From Candidatus Accumulibacter sp. 66-26 (GTDB lineage Bacteria; Pseudomonadota; Gammaproteobacteria; Burkholderiales; Rhodocyclaceae), in NCBI GenBank assembly GCA_001897745.1, contig MKUH01000036.1, forward strand, positions 1 through 57,998: a DNA stretch of 57,998 bases. Direction: 5' to 3'. Position 1 is the stretch's first letter. Each line of letters begins with the position of its first letter. This document shows, piece by piece, positions 37,717 through 45,544 of this stretch. The notes beneath the pieces were generated by a model. It did not search any database. It worked only from the letters and a program-made list of their open reading frames with translations, and was not told the origin of the DNA. Position numbers and translations under genes: made by a program.

Positions 37717-37917
37717 CGGGATGCCCCTGGCCTTCGCCATTGCCGCAGCGATCTTTTCCAGCAGATCGGGACGTTCATCGTTCAGCGTATCGGCCCATCG
37801 GGCCAATGCCTGGTCGATGTCGTCCTGTGTGCGCGCCCCGTCGAAGTCGAGACCGAGTTTTCGGAAGGCCTCGATTTCGTCGGGCGTGAACCGTAGCGCA
37901 TCGCCTGCACGCAGCAT
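37687..37917 (-). CDS. Small acidic helical protein, opposite strand
   Basis: A 76-residue protein, MLRAGDALRFTPDEIEAFRK at its start, then ARTQDDIDQALARWADTLND and a basic end. The first 50 residues resemble the product of 39952-40167 (pattern R-x-T-x2-E-x-E-x-FRK, then RT-x-DD-x-D), so the two are probably paralogues. Both lie antisense among plus-strand ICE genes, next to a structured leader. GAGGTG precedes the ATG. Function unknown; the size and charge suit a small regulator or an inhibitor protein. Confidence 0.55.
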   Translation of the reverse strand: MLRAGDALRFTPDEIEAFRKLGLDFDGARTQDDIDQALARWADTLNDERPDLLEKIAAAMAKARGIPLPARLTRIR

Positions 37918-37980
37918 GGTGTGGGCACCTCTTGACCTGTGAGCGTTCAGCTTAGCAGCGCCGCATGTCCGTGCAACCCC

Positions 37981-38042
37981 GGGGAGTCCACCGCCTCCCC
38001 GACCAGGGACAGGTGTTCCCTCTCTTCGTCTTTGGAGAACAT
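37981..38042 (+). promoter_or_regulatory. Shine-Dalgarno-covering leader hairpins before 38044
   Basis: GGGGAG (37981-37986) pairs with CTCCCC (37995-38000). Then GTGTTC (38013-38018) pairs with GAACAT (38037-38042), with one G-U pair, covering the ribosome site GGAG (38034-38037). This is the 3' half of the leader seen before the DarB-like gene and radC. The 5' GTCGCAGTCG block is missing here. Confidence 0.55.
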
Positions 38043-38043
38043 C

Positions 38044-38559
38044 ATGTCCCTTGAGAAACCCCGTCCTCGCCCCCGGCGCTCCGGTATCGAGTCCGAGGAA
38101 GAGAGTGCCTGGGTCGGCTTCTATCGGCGCGTCGGCCGTGATCCGGCCATCGCGACCGAAGTCATGGCCCAACTCGAGTCCGATCCCGAAATGAAGCGTA
38201 TCCATCTGGCGTTGTACCTGTGCTGCAAGGAATCCTTGCGTCGGCACAAGGCCCGCCAGGCACGCAACAAGCGGATCGGTCTGTTCGTCCGCTGGCTGTG
38301 CCACGGCCTGTTCGTCCGGCCGCTGCGCAGTCTGCAGAAGGGTCTGAGTCACGGCAGCGACATCGCCGTCGAATGCCTGCCCGAAGTGGTCAAGGAGCCG
38401 GCCGTGGCCCAAGTGCGCCGCCTGGCTCGGGAAACCGAGTTCACGACGGCACACACGGCCTTCGAGCAACAGGCAGCCCCGTCTGCGGCCGATCCGGTAG
38501 CAGCATCCACTGAAGCCCAGGCCTCGCCCAGCGCAAAAACACCGCGCACGGCCGCTTGA
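38044..38559 (+). CDS. Hypothetical ICE protein
   Basis: A 171-residue protein. A basic, proline-rich start (KPRPRPRRSG) leads to a helical core (SAWVGFYRRVGRDPAIATEVMAQL...) and the basic segment RRHKARQARNKRIGLFVRWLCHGLFV, which could touch membrane or nucleic acid. The Ala/Ser/Pro-rich tail is probably disordered. GGAG sits in the upstream hairpin. No family recognised. A GC-rich hairpin follows at 38570. Confidence 0.5.
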   Translation: MSLEKPRPRPRRSGIESEEESAWVGFYRRVGRDPAIATEVMAQLESDPEMKRIHLALYLCCKESLRRHKARQARNKRIGLFVRWLCHGLFVRPLRSLQKGLSHGSDIAVECLPEVVKEPAVAQVRRLARETEFTTAHTAFEQQAAPSAADPVAASTEAQASPSAKTPRTAA

Positions 38560-38569
38560 CCCGAGAAGC

Positions 38570-38591
38570 GCCGGGCCTTCACCGGCCCGGC
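38570..38591 (+). terminator. GC-rich hairpin after 38044 gene (possible transcript end)
   Basis: GCCGGGCC and GGCCCGGC form a perfect 8-base stem with a six-base loop 11 bases after the stop codon. There is no T run, so it may be a pause or stability element instead of a true terminator. The following 250 bases up to 38843 are GC-rich with no recognised gene. Confidence 0.4.
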
Positions 38592-38843
38592 CTGTGATGC
38601 GGCTGCACCTGCCGTCGCATCCGGATCGCCGAACGCCCACGCCCGCTGCTCACCCAGCGGCGCGTGCGGCGCTCACGCCGATCCCCCACCACCCCATCGA
38701 GTGCCCGTGAACGCCGGCAAGACGACTTCACGGGGCGCCCACACCCGCCCGCTACGCCGTCTGCGCGCGTAGGGCCAAACCCCGCCCGCCGATCTGCCCC
38801 CGGCATGCCGCCCCATTTTTTTAGCAATGAAAGGAATCCATTG

Positions 38844-39086
38844 ATGAGAACCGCTACTGAAATCCTGAATGCCATAGAAGCGCGCGCCCAACGCGCCATC
38901 GTCCAAGAGCTTCGCCTCATGAAGAAGGAGGTCCTGCAACTGCACCCTTCCCTGAGCCCGGAAGACCAGGACCACGCCGACGCCCTGCTGCTGAAGCTGG
39001 GTCGCCTGGAGTCCGAGCAGATTGTCGTGGCCACCGATGCCGGCACCCTGGAGCAAGAATTCCAGCAAGTCGCACAGGCGGCCTGA
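38844..39086 (+). CDS. Small helical hypothetical ICE protein
   Basis: An 80-residue, almost fully helical protein (TEILNAIEARAQRAIVQELR...). Heptad-like spacing suggests a coiled coil. AAAGGAAT precedes the ATG at 38844. No family recognised. It lies in the run of small plus-strand genes ending at radC. Confidence 0.5.
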   Translation: MRTATEILNAIEARAQRAIVQELRLMKKEVLQLHPSLSPEDQDHADALLLKLGRLESEQIVVATDAGTLEQEFQQVAQAA

Positions 39087-39139
39087 ACCGCGGCGACACT
39101 ACCGGCCAGCCGACCTTCGGCCTGCCGGACACCCAACAA

Positions 39140-39198
39140 CCCCGTGGGGCTCACGCCCGACGGGGTGGGGTTCCACGACATTTCGAAAGGAACCCGAG
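39140..39198 (+). promoter_or_regulatory. Leader hairpins before 39199, second covers the ribosome site
   Basis: CCCCGT (39140-39145) pairs with ACGGGG (39160-39165), and GGGTTCC (39168-39174) pairs with GGAACCC (39189-39195). The latter arm includes most of the ribosome site AAAGGA, so opening of this stem would be needed for translation. Same architecture as the radC-type leaders, with different sequence. Confidence 0.5.
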
Positions 39199-39870
39199 AT
39201 GAACAAGGTGAGTATCAATGCGGCACAGCAGCGCTACGTGATCGATTGCGGCGAGGGCTATATCTGCCTCGGTTTCTCCAACGCCCGGGATCACGCCAAC
39301 CAGATCGCCTGCAAGTTGGGCCGACCCGACCTGGCGTTCACGGAAGAGGACTATGCGACCCTCGCCGGCTACGAAAAGTACGGCAGAGCCATCCAGGCCT
39401 GGAGCCAGTCGCCCCTGACGCGCACGACCTATTTCGATCCCGGCACCGATGCCAAGGCCGGCAAGGTCCTGGAATCCTGCCGCACCCGCGAACGGAAGGT
39501 CCGCCGGATCCTGGGCGACACGAGCACCGGCGAACCCTGGCTGGAAGAGCACGACGTCGTCGGCCGGATCGGCCGATCGACGGGGAGTTTGAAGGTCCCG
39601 CTGCTGATCGAGCCCGGCGAGCATGGCGGCTGCGCCATCCTGTGCGCCTGCCTCCTTGCCATCGTGGACTGGGAATCGGGCGACTTCCTGTATCGCCATG
39701 CCATCTACCGGGAAGCTGATCTGAGCATCAAGCCTTCGGGGGACGCCGACCGGTCCTGGAACGTTCTGCGGCGCGAAGAAGTCGTCGCCAGTTTCCGGGA
39801 CATCGGCAAGGCCGGCGCCTACCTCGCCTTCATGCGCGGCGCGACGATCGAGCCGCGTGTCTTCCTGTGA
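39199..39870 (+). CDS. Hypothetical ICE protein
   Basis: A 223-residue protein with a compact N-terminal part (RYVIDCGEGYICLGFSNARD) that looks like an alpha/beta domain. A middle region follows with EHDVVGRIGRSTGSLKVPLLIEPGEHGG, then a C-terminal helix pair ending in PRVFL. No known family is recognised. The ATG at 39199 is chosen because AAAGGA precedes it and the upstream frame overlaps the leader. Probably a conserved accessory gene of the element. Confidence 0.55.
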   Translation: MNKVSINAAQQRYVIDCGEGYICLGFSNARDHANQIACKLGRPDLAFTEEDYATLAGYEKYGRAIQAWSQSPLTRTTYFDPGTDAKAGKVLESCRTRERKVRRILGDTSTGEPWLEEHDVVGRIGRSTGSLKVPLLIEPGEHGGCAILCACLLAIVDWESGDFLYRHAIYREADLSIKPSGDADRSWNVLRREEVVASFRDIGKAGAYLAFMRGATIEPRVFL

Positions 39871-39951
39871 CATCGAGGGCAGTACCCGATGGAGCGACGT
39901 CTCCCCGGCAGCAACACTGGGGAGGCGGTCGCCCGCAGAAAACCAACCGTG

Positions 39952-40167
39952 CTACGCCGCCAGACGGCACTGGGCGTATTCGCGGTCGATGAGCCAATGC
40001 AGGAACTGGGTGTCCTTGGAGACGCCCCAGTAGTGCGCCTTGCATCGGGCGATGTAGGCGTCCAGATCGTCGAGCGTACGGATGTCCACCGGCTCGATGT
40101 CGGTGATCTTCCGGAAGCGCTCGACCTCCCGGCGAGTGAGTCGAATTTGCGAGCCGAGGCGGATCAT
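39952..40167 (-). CDS. Small hypothetical protein, paralogue-like of 37687 product
   Basis: A 71-residue protein. The start MIRLGSQIRLTRREVERFRK and the middle DIRTLDDLDAYIARCKAHYW parallel the opposite-strand protein at 37687. The end is unlike it. The gene is on the minus strand and diverges from the radC leader. No known domain is recognised; the helix-turn-helix-like order (LTRREVERF) is suggestive only. Confidence 0.5.
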   Translation of the reverse strand: MIRLGSQIRLTRREVERFRKITDIEPVDIRTLDDLDAYIARCKAHYWGVSKDTQFLHWLIDREYAQCRLAA

Positions 40168-40470
40168 CGTCGTTCTACGTGAAGGATTGAGCCTTCATCT
40201 TGATCAAGTTTTCCAGGCTTGTCGCGGGTTTTACGGCGGTCACGCAAAAAATTTATGCAGTGCCAATAGGCTGACATCCCGGTCACACTGGAGTGCAAGT
40301 AGGCCCTTTTGACCAAGCTGGCGGCACCCTTTGCGCCGCAGAAAGCGATCGGCACGCTCTCATCACCAACGCCATTCGTAAGCCCGTCGGATTCCGGCCG
40401 CTTGAACATTGCGTCCTCTGCATCCCCTTGAATCCACCCTACTGATGCCGGAAACTGACCGGGCTTACAT
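40168..40470. other. Spacer between 39952 gene and radC leader
   Basis: About 300 bases, more AT-rich than the surroundings, containing the divergent promoters of the small minus-strand gene and radC. No gene, tRNA or clear repeat was recognised. Confidence 0.4.
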
Positions 40471-40631
40471 GCATTCCGTCATGGAATGAAGTCCGGCCCC
40501 GAGCCGGCGTCGCAGTCGATACCTGCCTCATTCATCGTGCCGACCCAGGTCCGCACGTTCATCCCAAGCGGGGACCTCGTCCCCTTTGGGATCGGCGTTC
40601 CCGCTTTTCTTGTTTTATCGAGGAGAACGCC
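40471..40631 (+). ncRNA. radC-motif-type structured leader upstream of radC
   Basis: CATTCC (40472-40477)/GGAATG (40483-40488) is followed by GAAGTCC and the block GTCGCAGTCGATACCTGCC (40509-40527). The outer stem ATCCCAA (40561-40567)/TTGGGAT (40586-40592) encloses GGGGA (40570-40574)/TCCCC (40580-40584). The last hairpin pairs GCGTTC (40595-40600) with GAACGC (40625-40630) and buries AGGAG (40621-40625) just before the radC ATG. Compared with GTGTTC/GAACAC before the DarB-like gene, one T-A pair has become C-G, a compensatory change. Position directly before radC fits the named motif. Confidence 0.68.
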
Positions 40632-41213
40632 ATGAATCTATCTGTCTTGTCCCGCGCCGATCTGGTCCGCGAATTACTCTCGCCCCTGGTTTGCGCGTCG
40701 GGTGCCAACCCTCTACACGTCAGCGATGCCGTGGCGCAAATGGGCATGCTCGGCACCACCGATACCGTTCTCGCCCATCGCTTGGGCATTGCCCGCGAAC
40801 TACTGCTGCGCGACCTGCGTGAGCAGATGCGCAGCGGTCCGTTGATGACCTCACCGCAAGTCCTGCGCGATTGGCTGCGGCTGTATTGCGCTGGCCTTGA
40901 GCATGAGGTGTTCCTGGCGCTCTACCTGGACGCCCAGCATCGCCTGATCGAAGTCGAGGAGTTGTTCCGAGGAACCCTAACCCAGACGTCCGTCTATCCC
41001 CGGGAAGTGGTCAAGGGGGCGCTCGCCCGTAACGCCGCCGCGCTGGCCGTTGCGCACAACCATCCGTCGGGGGAAGCCGAGCCCTCGCGGGCCGATGAGC
41101 TGCTGACACAGAACCTGAAGCACGCGCTGAGCCTGGTGGATGTGCGGGTGATCGACCATTTCGTCGTCGCCGGCGACGCGGTAGTGTCGTTTGCCGAACG
41201 CGGGCTGGTGTAA
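40632..41213 (+). CDS. radC: RadC-family protein (mobile-element JAB domain)
   Basis: A 193-residue protein with the RadC JAB/MPN domain. The metal motif is [15 protein letters not shown] (141-155), and the conserved E in [14 protein letters not shown] lies near 90. The typical upstream [19 protein letters not shown] is present. The N-terminal helix-hairpin-helix of chromosomal RadC is reduced, as usual for ICE copies. The biochemical role of RadC is unsettled. Two bases separate the leader hairpin from the ATG. Confidence 0.92.
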   Translation: MNLSVLSRADLVRELLSPLVCASGANPLHVSDAVAQMGMLGTTDTVLAHRLGIARELLLRDLREQMRSGPLMTSPQVLRDWLRLYCAGLEHEVFLALYLDAQHRLIEVEELFRGTLTQTSVYPREVVKGALARNAAALAVAHNHPSGEAEPSRADELLTQNLKHALSLVDVRVIDHFVVAGDAVVSFAERGLV

Positions 41214-41266
41214 CGCCATGCGCCGCCGGCCAACCGCGTCGCGTCCGATGCTCACAGGCATGCCCA

Positions 41267-41305
41267 CCTCATTGGGTCGGGCTGCCTTTTCGGCCGCATG
41301 AGGAG
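41267..41305 (+). promoter_or_regulatory. Hairpin covering the ribosome site before 41312
   Basis: CCTCAT (41267-41272) pairs with ATGAGG (41298-41303), overlapping the ribosome site GAGGAG (41300-41305) of the following gene. Inside lies a GGGTCGG...CGGCC region that may form a second stem. Same principle as the other leaders. Confidence 0.45.
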
Positions 41306-41311
41306 ATCATC

Positions 41312-41590
41312 ATGACGACGAGAATCCCGCCTCATTGTCCTGTTTGCGCGGGCGACGGCGTGCCGTTGGGTACGCTGGGCCGCCTGCGCTGGTTCCGTTG
41401 TCGCGACTGCGGCATGAACTTCAGTCGTCAGACTGGCACGCGCCGCAAGACCAAGTCGACGTCTCATCGAAAAGAAGGAGACCCACATGGAAGCACCTTC
41501 AGTGGCAAGCCTACGAGCGCAGGCCGAACCCCTGGCCGCGCTGTCGATCTCGCATCTGAGTCCAAGCAGCCGCCTGAAACTGGCCGATGA
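41312..41590 (+). CDS. Zinc-ribbon small protein
   Basis: A 92-residue protein with a clear zinc ribbon: CPVC at residues 9-12 and CRDC near 30, in PPHCPVCAGDGVPLG and WFRCRDCGMNFSR. It is similar to the short zinc ribbons of transposase-associated and ICE proteins. The last 35 residues, Ser/Thr/Lys-rich, overlap the next gene in another frame and may not be conserved. GAGGAG precedes the ATG. Confidence 0.55.
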   Translation: MTTRIPPHCPVCAGDGVPLGTLGRLRWFRCRDCGMNFSRQTGTRRKTKSTSHRKEGDPHGSTFSGKPTSAGRTPGRAVDLASESKQPPETGR

Positions 41591-41795
41591 CGAGTTGTCG
41601 GTCAACGCCTACCCGACCGACTGCGGCGGCATCATCTATGTCGGCGCACCCCGTTACCGGATGCCGACTGAAGCCGATCTGGCCACGATCTTCGAAGTCG
41701 CGGAGCAAGCCGGCATCGTGTGGCTGAAGTTCGATAGCGACGCGGCCGTGATCAACGGCCTGCCGGTCTTCGACGTGTCAAAGCCCGAGGCATGA
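41487..41795 (+). CDS. DUF5983-like ICE protein
   Basis: A 102-residue protein. The body, LSISHLSPSSRLKLADDEL, then IIYVGAPRY, ADLATIFEVAEQAGIVWLKF and the end INGLPVFD, follows the DUF5983 pattern known from integrative elements and plasmids. AAGGAG lies seven bases before the ATG. It overlaps the zinc-ribbon gene by 104 bases, and its stop overlaps the next start (ATGA). Role unknown. Confidence 0.55.
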   Translation: MEAPSVASLRAQAEPLAALSISHLSPSSRLKLADDELSVNAYPTDCGGIIYVGAPRYRMPTEADLATIFEVAEQAGIVWLKFDSDAAVINGLPVFDVSKPEA

Positions 41796-42034
41796 GTCGG
41801 CACCACATCCAGCTCTCACAATGCGGCCGCGCAATCGTAGTCGTGGCCGGATGCGACCGGCCGCTGCGCCAACTGTTCCTGCCGGTGCTGCGCGACGAGG
41901 AGAGCAGGCCCACGTACAAGGATGACACTCTCTACGACAGCCTGCATGATCCTGCCATCGACTGGACAAGTGCCTCAACGCGCGCAACGTGGTGGTTTGG
42001 CATCACGCCGACCAGCCGCCGGAACTACTACTGA
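41792..42034 (+). CDS. Hypothetical ICE protein, C-terminus probably frameshifted
   Basis: An 80-residue frame coupled to the previous gene (ATGA overlap). The first 58 residues (QLSQCGRAIVVVAGCDRPL to YDSLHDPAIDW) read as a normal protein. The last 22 (ATWWFGITPTSRRNYY) do not. Shifting two bases near 41967 gives CLNARNVVVWHHADQPPELL and a stop at about 42047, which looks more natural. So a small indel may have changed the end. No family recognised. Confidence 0.5.
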   Translation: MSRHHIQLSQCGRAIVVVAGCDRPLRQLFLPVLRDEESRPTYKDDTLYDSLHDPAIDWTSASTRATWWFGITPTSRRNYY

Positions 42035-42104
42035 CAGGCTGAGGGTTGTCGCCGCAGAGTTGTTCCGTGGCAGGGCGTCGTGCCAACAGGCCGACGCCCA
42101 ACCG

Positions 42105-42356
42105 TTACTCTTCAGCAGGCGACGAATGAGGCGGCGGCGCAGTCCGAACTGTGTCGCCACATTTCCTCAGCGCCACAATTGCCCGCTCGAAACCGACCCA
42201 TACCCCAGCCTGGTCCAAACCGCGGTTGGCAAGTTCCTCCCTTGCCAAGAGATTCAAATCGAGGTCGCCCTTCGCGGCAGCGACCAGAATGCGCGCAGGA
42301 ACAACTTGGATAAACCCAACATCATCAACCGTAAAGCGGCCAAGCGTGTATGCCAT
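42105..42356 (-). CDS. Small hypothetical ICE protein
   Basis: An 83-residue protein, MAYTLGRFTVDDVGFIQVVP at the start, then NLLAREELANRGLDQAGVWVGFERA, a pattern I know from short accessory proteins of integrative elements. AAAGGAG precedes the ATG. The last 20 residues (TVRTAPPPHSSPAEE) are low-complexity and may be diverged. It lies downstream of the HerA-type gene on the same strand and converges with the frameshifted ICE gene. Confidence 0.5.
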   Translation of the reverse strand: MAYTLGRFTVDDVGFIQVVPARILVAAAKGDLDLNLLAREELANRGLDQAGVWVGFERAIVALRKCGDTVRTAPPPHSSPAEE

Positions 42357-42440
42357 GTTCTGTACTCCTTTCGGAGACAGTCTCCCAGCACTTTTTCGTC
42401 GATCAACCCGGCCAAAAATCGCGGTCGCGCCGACCCGGCA

Positions 42441-45400
42441 CTAGGCATCCGGTTGCAACGCCTGGACTTGAATTCGCCTTGCTCGCGGGGAGGTCCGATC
42501 CCGGAAATAGCCATCACCTCGCCCCTTCAACGCGGTCAGCGCCTCAGGGTCCATATGGACGTTTGGCGCATTCTTCTTGGCCTCTTTGATGTCCATCGGT
42601 TTCAGCACCAACCATGTCGCAGCATTGGCCTTCACCTCAGAACCAAAATGGTCGCTCATTTGGGACGCGAGAATCATGCCGAGCCCGAACTTTCTGGCTT
42701 CAGTAAACAGCAGATTCAAGATCCGGTCAGCCGCATCAGGATCCCCTCCCCCCGTCGCGAGAATCTTGGCTTCATCGATAATCACAAATAGCCGGAAACG
42801 TTGTCGGTCATCTGCCGGCTGCACCGGGATCGGCCCCTTAAGGCGAAGCACACGGAAAATCTTTCGCAGCAGTGTTTCTGCGGCAATGTATCGAACCTCG
42901 TCAGGCAATTTGCTGAGATCGAGCCGGACATTGGTCGATAAGATTTCATCCGTAGAAACGTGCTCCTGCCGCTGGAAGATCGGGTGTTCGAAAATCTCCT
43001 GCACGGCAGCCAAACACCCCTCTATTGCGGAGCGCTGACTTTTGCGGGCATCGTCCTCCGACCATGCGGACAAAATGCGTTCAACGTCGGCAAAAGTCGG
43101 CGGCGTATTGCGCCAAGTCAGCGGATCGCCATCGTCAAAACCAGCGGTCTGGTAGGCCTCCTCTATGGCATCGCGAAGAATTGCATTCTGCCGATGACCA
43201 AGTGCCGGTACCGCATTGCGGACCATATCTCGTATAACTTTTCGTTGGTCGTAAAGACCTGTCTCCTCGGCACTCTGGGAGTCCAACTCCATTGGATTGA
43301 CGCCAGTGGTACTCGACGTGCCTGATGAGAGCAAAACCGACCGAAGGCCTGGGAAATTGACATCCCCATGAAAATCGAGGACCAAGACAGGCACGCCGAA
43401 ATCAACAATTCCCTTGCCAAGCACCTTGAGAGTCTCGGTCTTGCCTGACCCGGATGCTCCAAGAATCAACAAAAAGCCATTACTTTGCCGCCCGGGCAAC
43501 CATGCCACCGAATTCTTGGTATTGAGTTCTTGGCCCAAGAGCAATTCCAACGACTGCTGGGCGGAAACGACGCCCGCAACTTCATCGACCTGACTGGTCC
43601 CTTCGCTACGTACCACTACCCCCTCTGAGGCATATTCTTTGACTGCCTCTTCACCGGCTCCGCCGGTGTTTTTCTGGTCGTTCGCGACCTCGCTTGCCGA
43701 CTTCACTGGTACCTGGTCATTAACCAAAAGTTGGAATGCCTGTACCGGATCAATCGACGCGGAGACATGCCCAGCCACCCCAACCGGCTCGCGGTTCATG
43801 GGAGCATCCTCCCGCACCAATTTGGTCGCGGTCAGCACCAAACCTACATCCGTCCCCGCCAAGGTATTAATTTCCAGCGGGATGCCGCTTTCGCTGTGAA
43901 CAGTCACTGGACTCGTGGTCGCCACACTGGCAAGTTGCACGTGAACGATACGGCCGGTAAGGCGAACCTTGAGATTGCCATTGAAGAGGTCTTGCAACAG
44001 ACCATGCCAACGCTCTATATATTTGGAGTCCAGATCGCGAAGAAGAGCCGTATAGAGGTGTTCCCGGATCACTTCCCGGCGTGGTTTTGCCAAGGGCGAA
44101 ACCCCTTGCCCACCAAAGACCTCTGCCAAGGCGTGAAGCGTCGCCAGAACTTGATCGACCGCGTGACCTGTAACGATACCATCGCGGATGGTGTACGGCA
44201 CATTGTCGTCGTGGGTTTTGACTTCAATCACGTCAATGACCAGGTCACCACCTTCCTCTCGAAGCCCCAGAAGATCTGCCTTCTCATTGGAGTGTCCGCC
44301 GGCACTAAGCCAGCGGCGAGCGTTTTGAGTATCGAGGCTTACCGCAAGGCCACTCGGATCCGCGCGACGATACCAGCGCATGGCGATCAGTTTTCCAAGT
44401 GCGCCCTTGACGTGCTTACCCTTGTCGCCCCCCACCAGGCCGAGAATCCCGTTAGGTTCCATCGCCACCAAATCGCGCACGAGTTCTTCGAGCGTAGCCG
44501 GGTCGGCCACGAAATGCGTTTTGCGCAATTGCTGATCCAAACGTCGCACGAAGGGACTCAAATCTCGGCCGAATGTCGTGATCTGACGGGCGTTCTCGAT
44601 GCGCCTGTCAATAACCTCGGCCTCGCTGAGGCGCGGCACTAGCACCCGATGGGGATCGGCAATGACCGTCCATGTGCTGTTTTCAGCCAGTTGGTCCAGC
44701 CAACTCTTCACCGACGCAACCTGGGGTTGATGGGTTGCCGTGCTTTGCTTCAATTCGCGATGGACCAGCGTTGCGGTCGCGAAGTAGGTCGCGAAGATTT
44801 CTTCTTCGGCAACCGGAACGATCATGATCTGCTTCTTGAGTTTGTTATAGCGATATTCGCAACTCGGCATCCAGGGACTGAGGTCATGCAGGCCAGCTCG
44901 CGCCACGAGCGCGGTTCGGACCTCAAAGGGGTCAAAGACAACCGTCAGGTGGGCGGGCAATGCCTGGGTTTCATCGATGAGTTCCGGCCATTTCTTGATT
45001 TCCGGATTAATGGACAAACTGATCAATCCGCGCTCTTGTCCGGCACGAATGCGATCCTTGAGTTGATCCTCCATTTCCTCGAGTTCCGAGGTCCAGCCGC
45101 GCGTGTCGTCAGATGTGTAGCGGAAGCGTAAATGCACTCCCCAGAACGTATCCTCGGCCGTCTCGTTGTCGAGATCCAATGCCTCCAATACCGATTCGAG
45201 AAAGCGTACCGGGCGCGGAGCGTTTATGAAGAGAACCTGCAACCCTGGTCGTGCGAAGGGACGAAGATGGGCGATCAACGTCGACAGGATGCCGACACTC
45301 CTGAGCCCATCCGGCTCCAGTACGCCTCGCGGTGCCTCCTTGAACAGCGGCAGGTGCGCGATAGCACCGGCATGGCCCAAGAGAGCGGGCTGCGTATTCA

Positions 45401-45491
45401 GCGATTCGATCTTTGGCAACACCAAGACGTTAAGCAGTTGCAAATCTTCAGCCGAGGCCGCAACCAACGTCTGCCGCTCGGTCTCCGACAA
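42441..45491 (-). CDS. HerA/FtsK-type ATPase with embedded nuclease motif, 5' truncated (DptH-like candidate)
   Basis: A 1,016-codon frame from a TTG. The C-terminal third is a HerA-type pumping ATPase: Walker A ILGASGSGKTETL near 676, Walker B LFVIIDEAKIL near 900, and sensor/arginine region ILASQMSDHFGSEVK. A PD-(D/E)XK-like core (ADLLGLREEGGDLVIDVIEVKT) lies near 405-425. The N-terminal 350 residues are unidentified. Protein-like sequence continues upstream of the TTG (LWRSVAIVRDLQSLGGK) to about 45540 with no start codon, so the 5' end is missing. DptH and other large defence ATPases share this layout; that assignment is tentative. Confidence 0.6.
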   Translation of the reverse strand: MSETERQTLVAASAEDLQLLNVLVLPKIESLNTQPALLGHAGAIAHLPLFKEAPRGVLEPDGLRSVGILSTLIAHLRPFARPGLQVLFINAPRPVRFLESVLEALDLDNETAEDTFWGVHLRFRYTSDDTRGWTSELEEMEDQLKDRIRAGQERGLISLSINPEIKKWPELIDETQALPAHLTVVFDPFEVRTALVARAGLHDLSPWMPSCEYRYNKLKKQIMIVPVAEEEIFATYFATATLVHRELKQSTATHQPQVASVKSWLDQLAENSTWTVIADPHRVLVPRLSEAEVIDRRIENARQITTFGRDLSPFVRRLDQQLRKTHFVADPATLEELVRDLVAMEPNGILGLVGGDKGKHVKGALGKLIAMRWYRRADPSGLAVSLDTQNARRWLSAGGHSNEKADLLGLREEGGDLVIDVIEVKTHDDNVPYTIRDGIVTGHAVDQVLATLHALAEVFGGQGVSPLAKPRREVIREHLYTALLRDLDSKYIERWHGLLQDLFNGNLKVRLTGRIVHVQLASVATTSPVTVHSESGIPLEINTLAGTDVGLVLTATKLVREDAPMNREPVGVAGHVSASIDPVQAFQLLVNDQVPVKSASEVANDQKNTGGAGEEAVKEYASEGVVVRSEGTSQVDEVAGVVSAQQSLELLLGQELNTKNSVAWLPGRQSNGFLLILGASGSGKTETLKVLGKGIVDFGVPVLVLDFHGDVNFPGLRSVLLSSGTSSTTGVNPMELDSQSAEETGLYDQRKVIRDMVRNAVPALGHRQNAILRDAIEEAYQTAGFDDGDPLTWRNTPPTFADVERILSAWSEDDARKSQRSAIEGCLAAVQEIFEHPIFQRQEHVSTDEILSTNVRLDLSKLPDEVRYIAAETLLRKIFRVLRLKGPIPVQPADDRQRFRLFVIIDEAKILATGGGDPDAADRILNLLFTEARKFGLGMILASQMSDHFGSEVKANAATWLVLKPMDIKEAKKNAPNVHMDPEALTALKGRGDGYFRDRTSPRARRIQVQALQPDA

Positions 45492-45544
45492 TTTCCCGCC
45501 CAGCGACTGCAGATCGCGAACGATCGCGACACTGCGCCATAGGT

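Noticed and set aside
22688-40527. The four GTCGCAGTCG blocks as attachment or recombination sites
   Set aside because: All are on one strand and each precedes a gene start with further shared leader structure, which fits regulation better than att sites.
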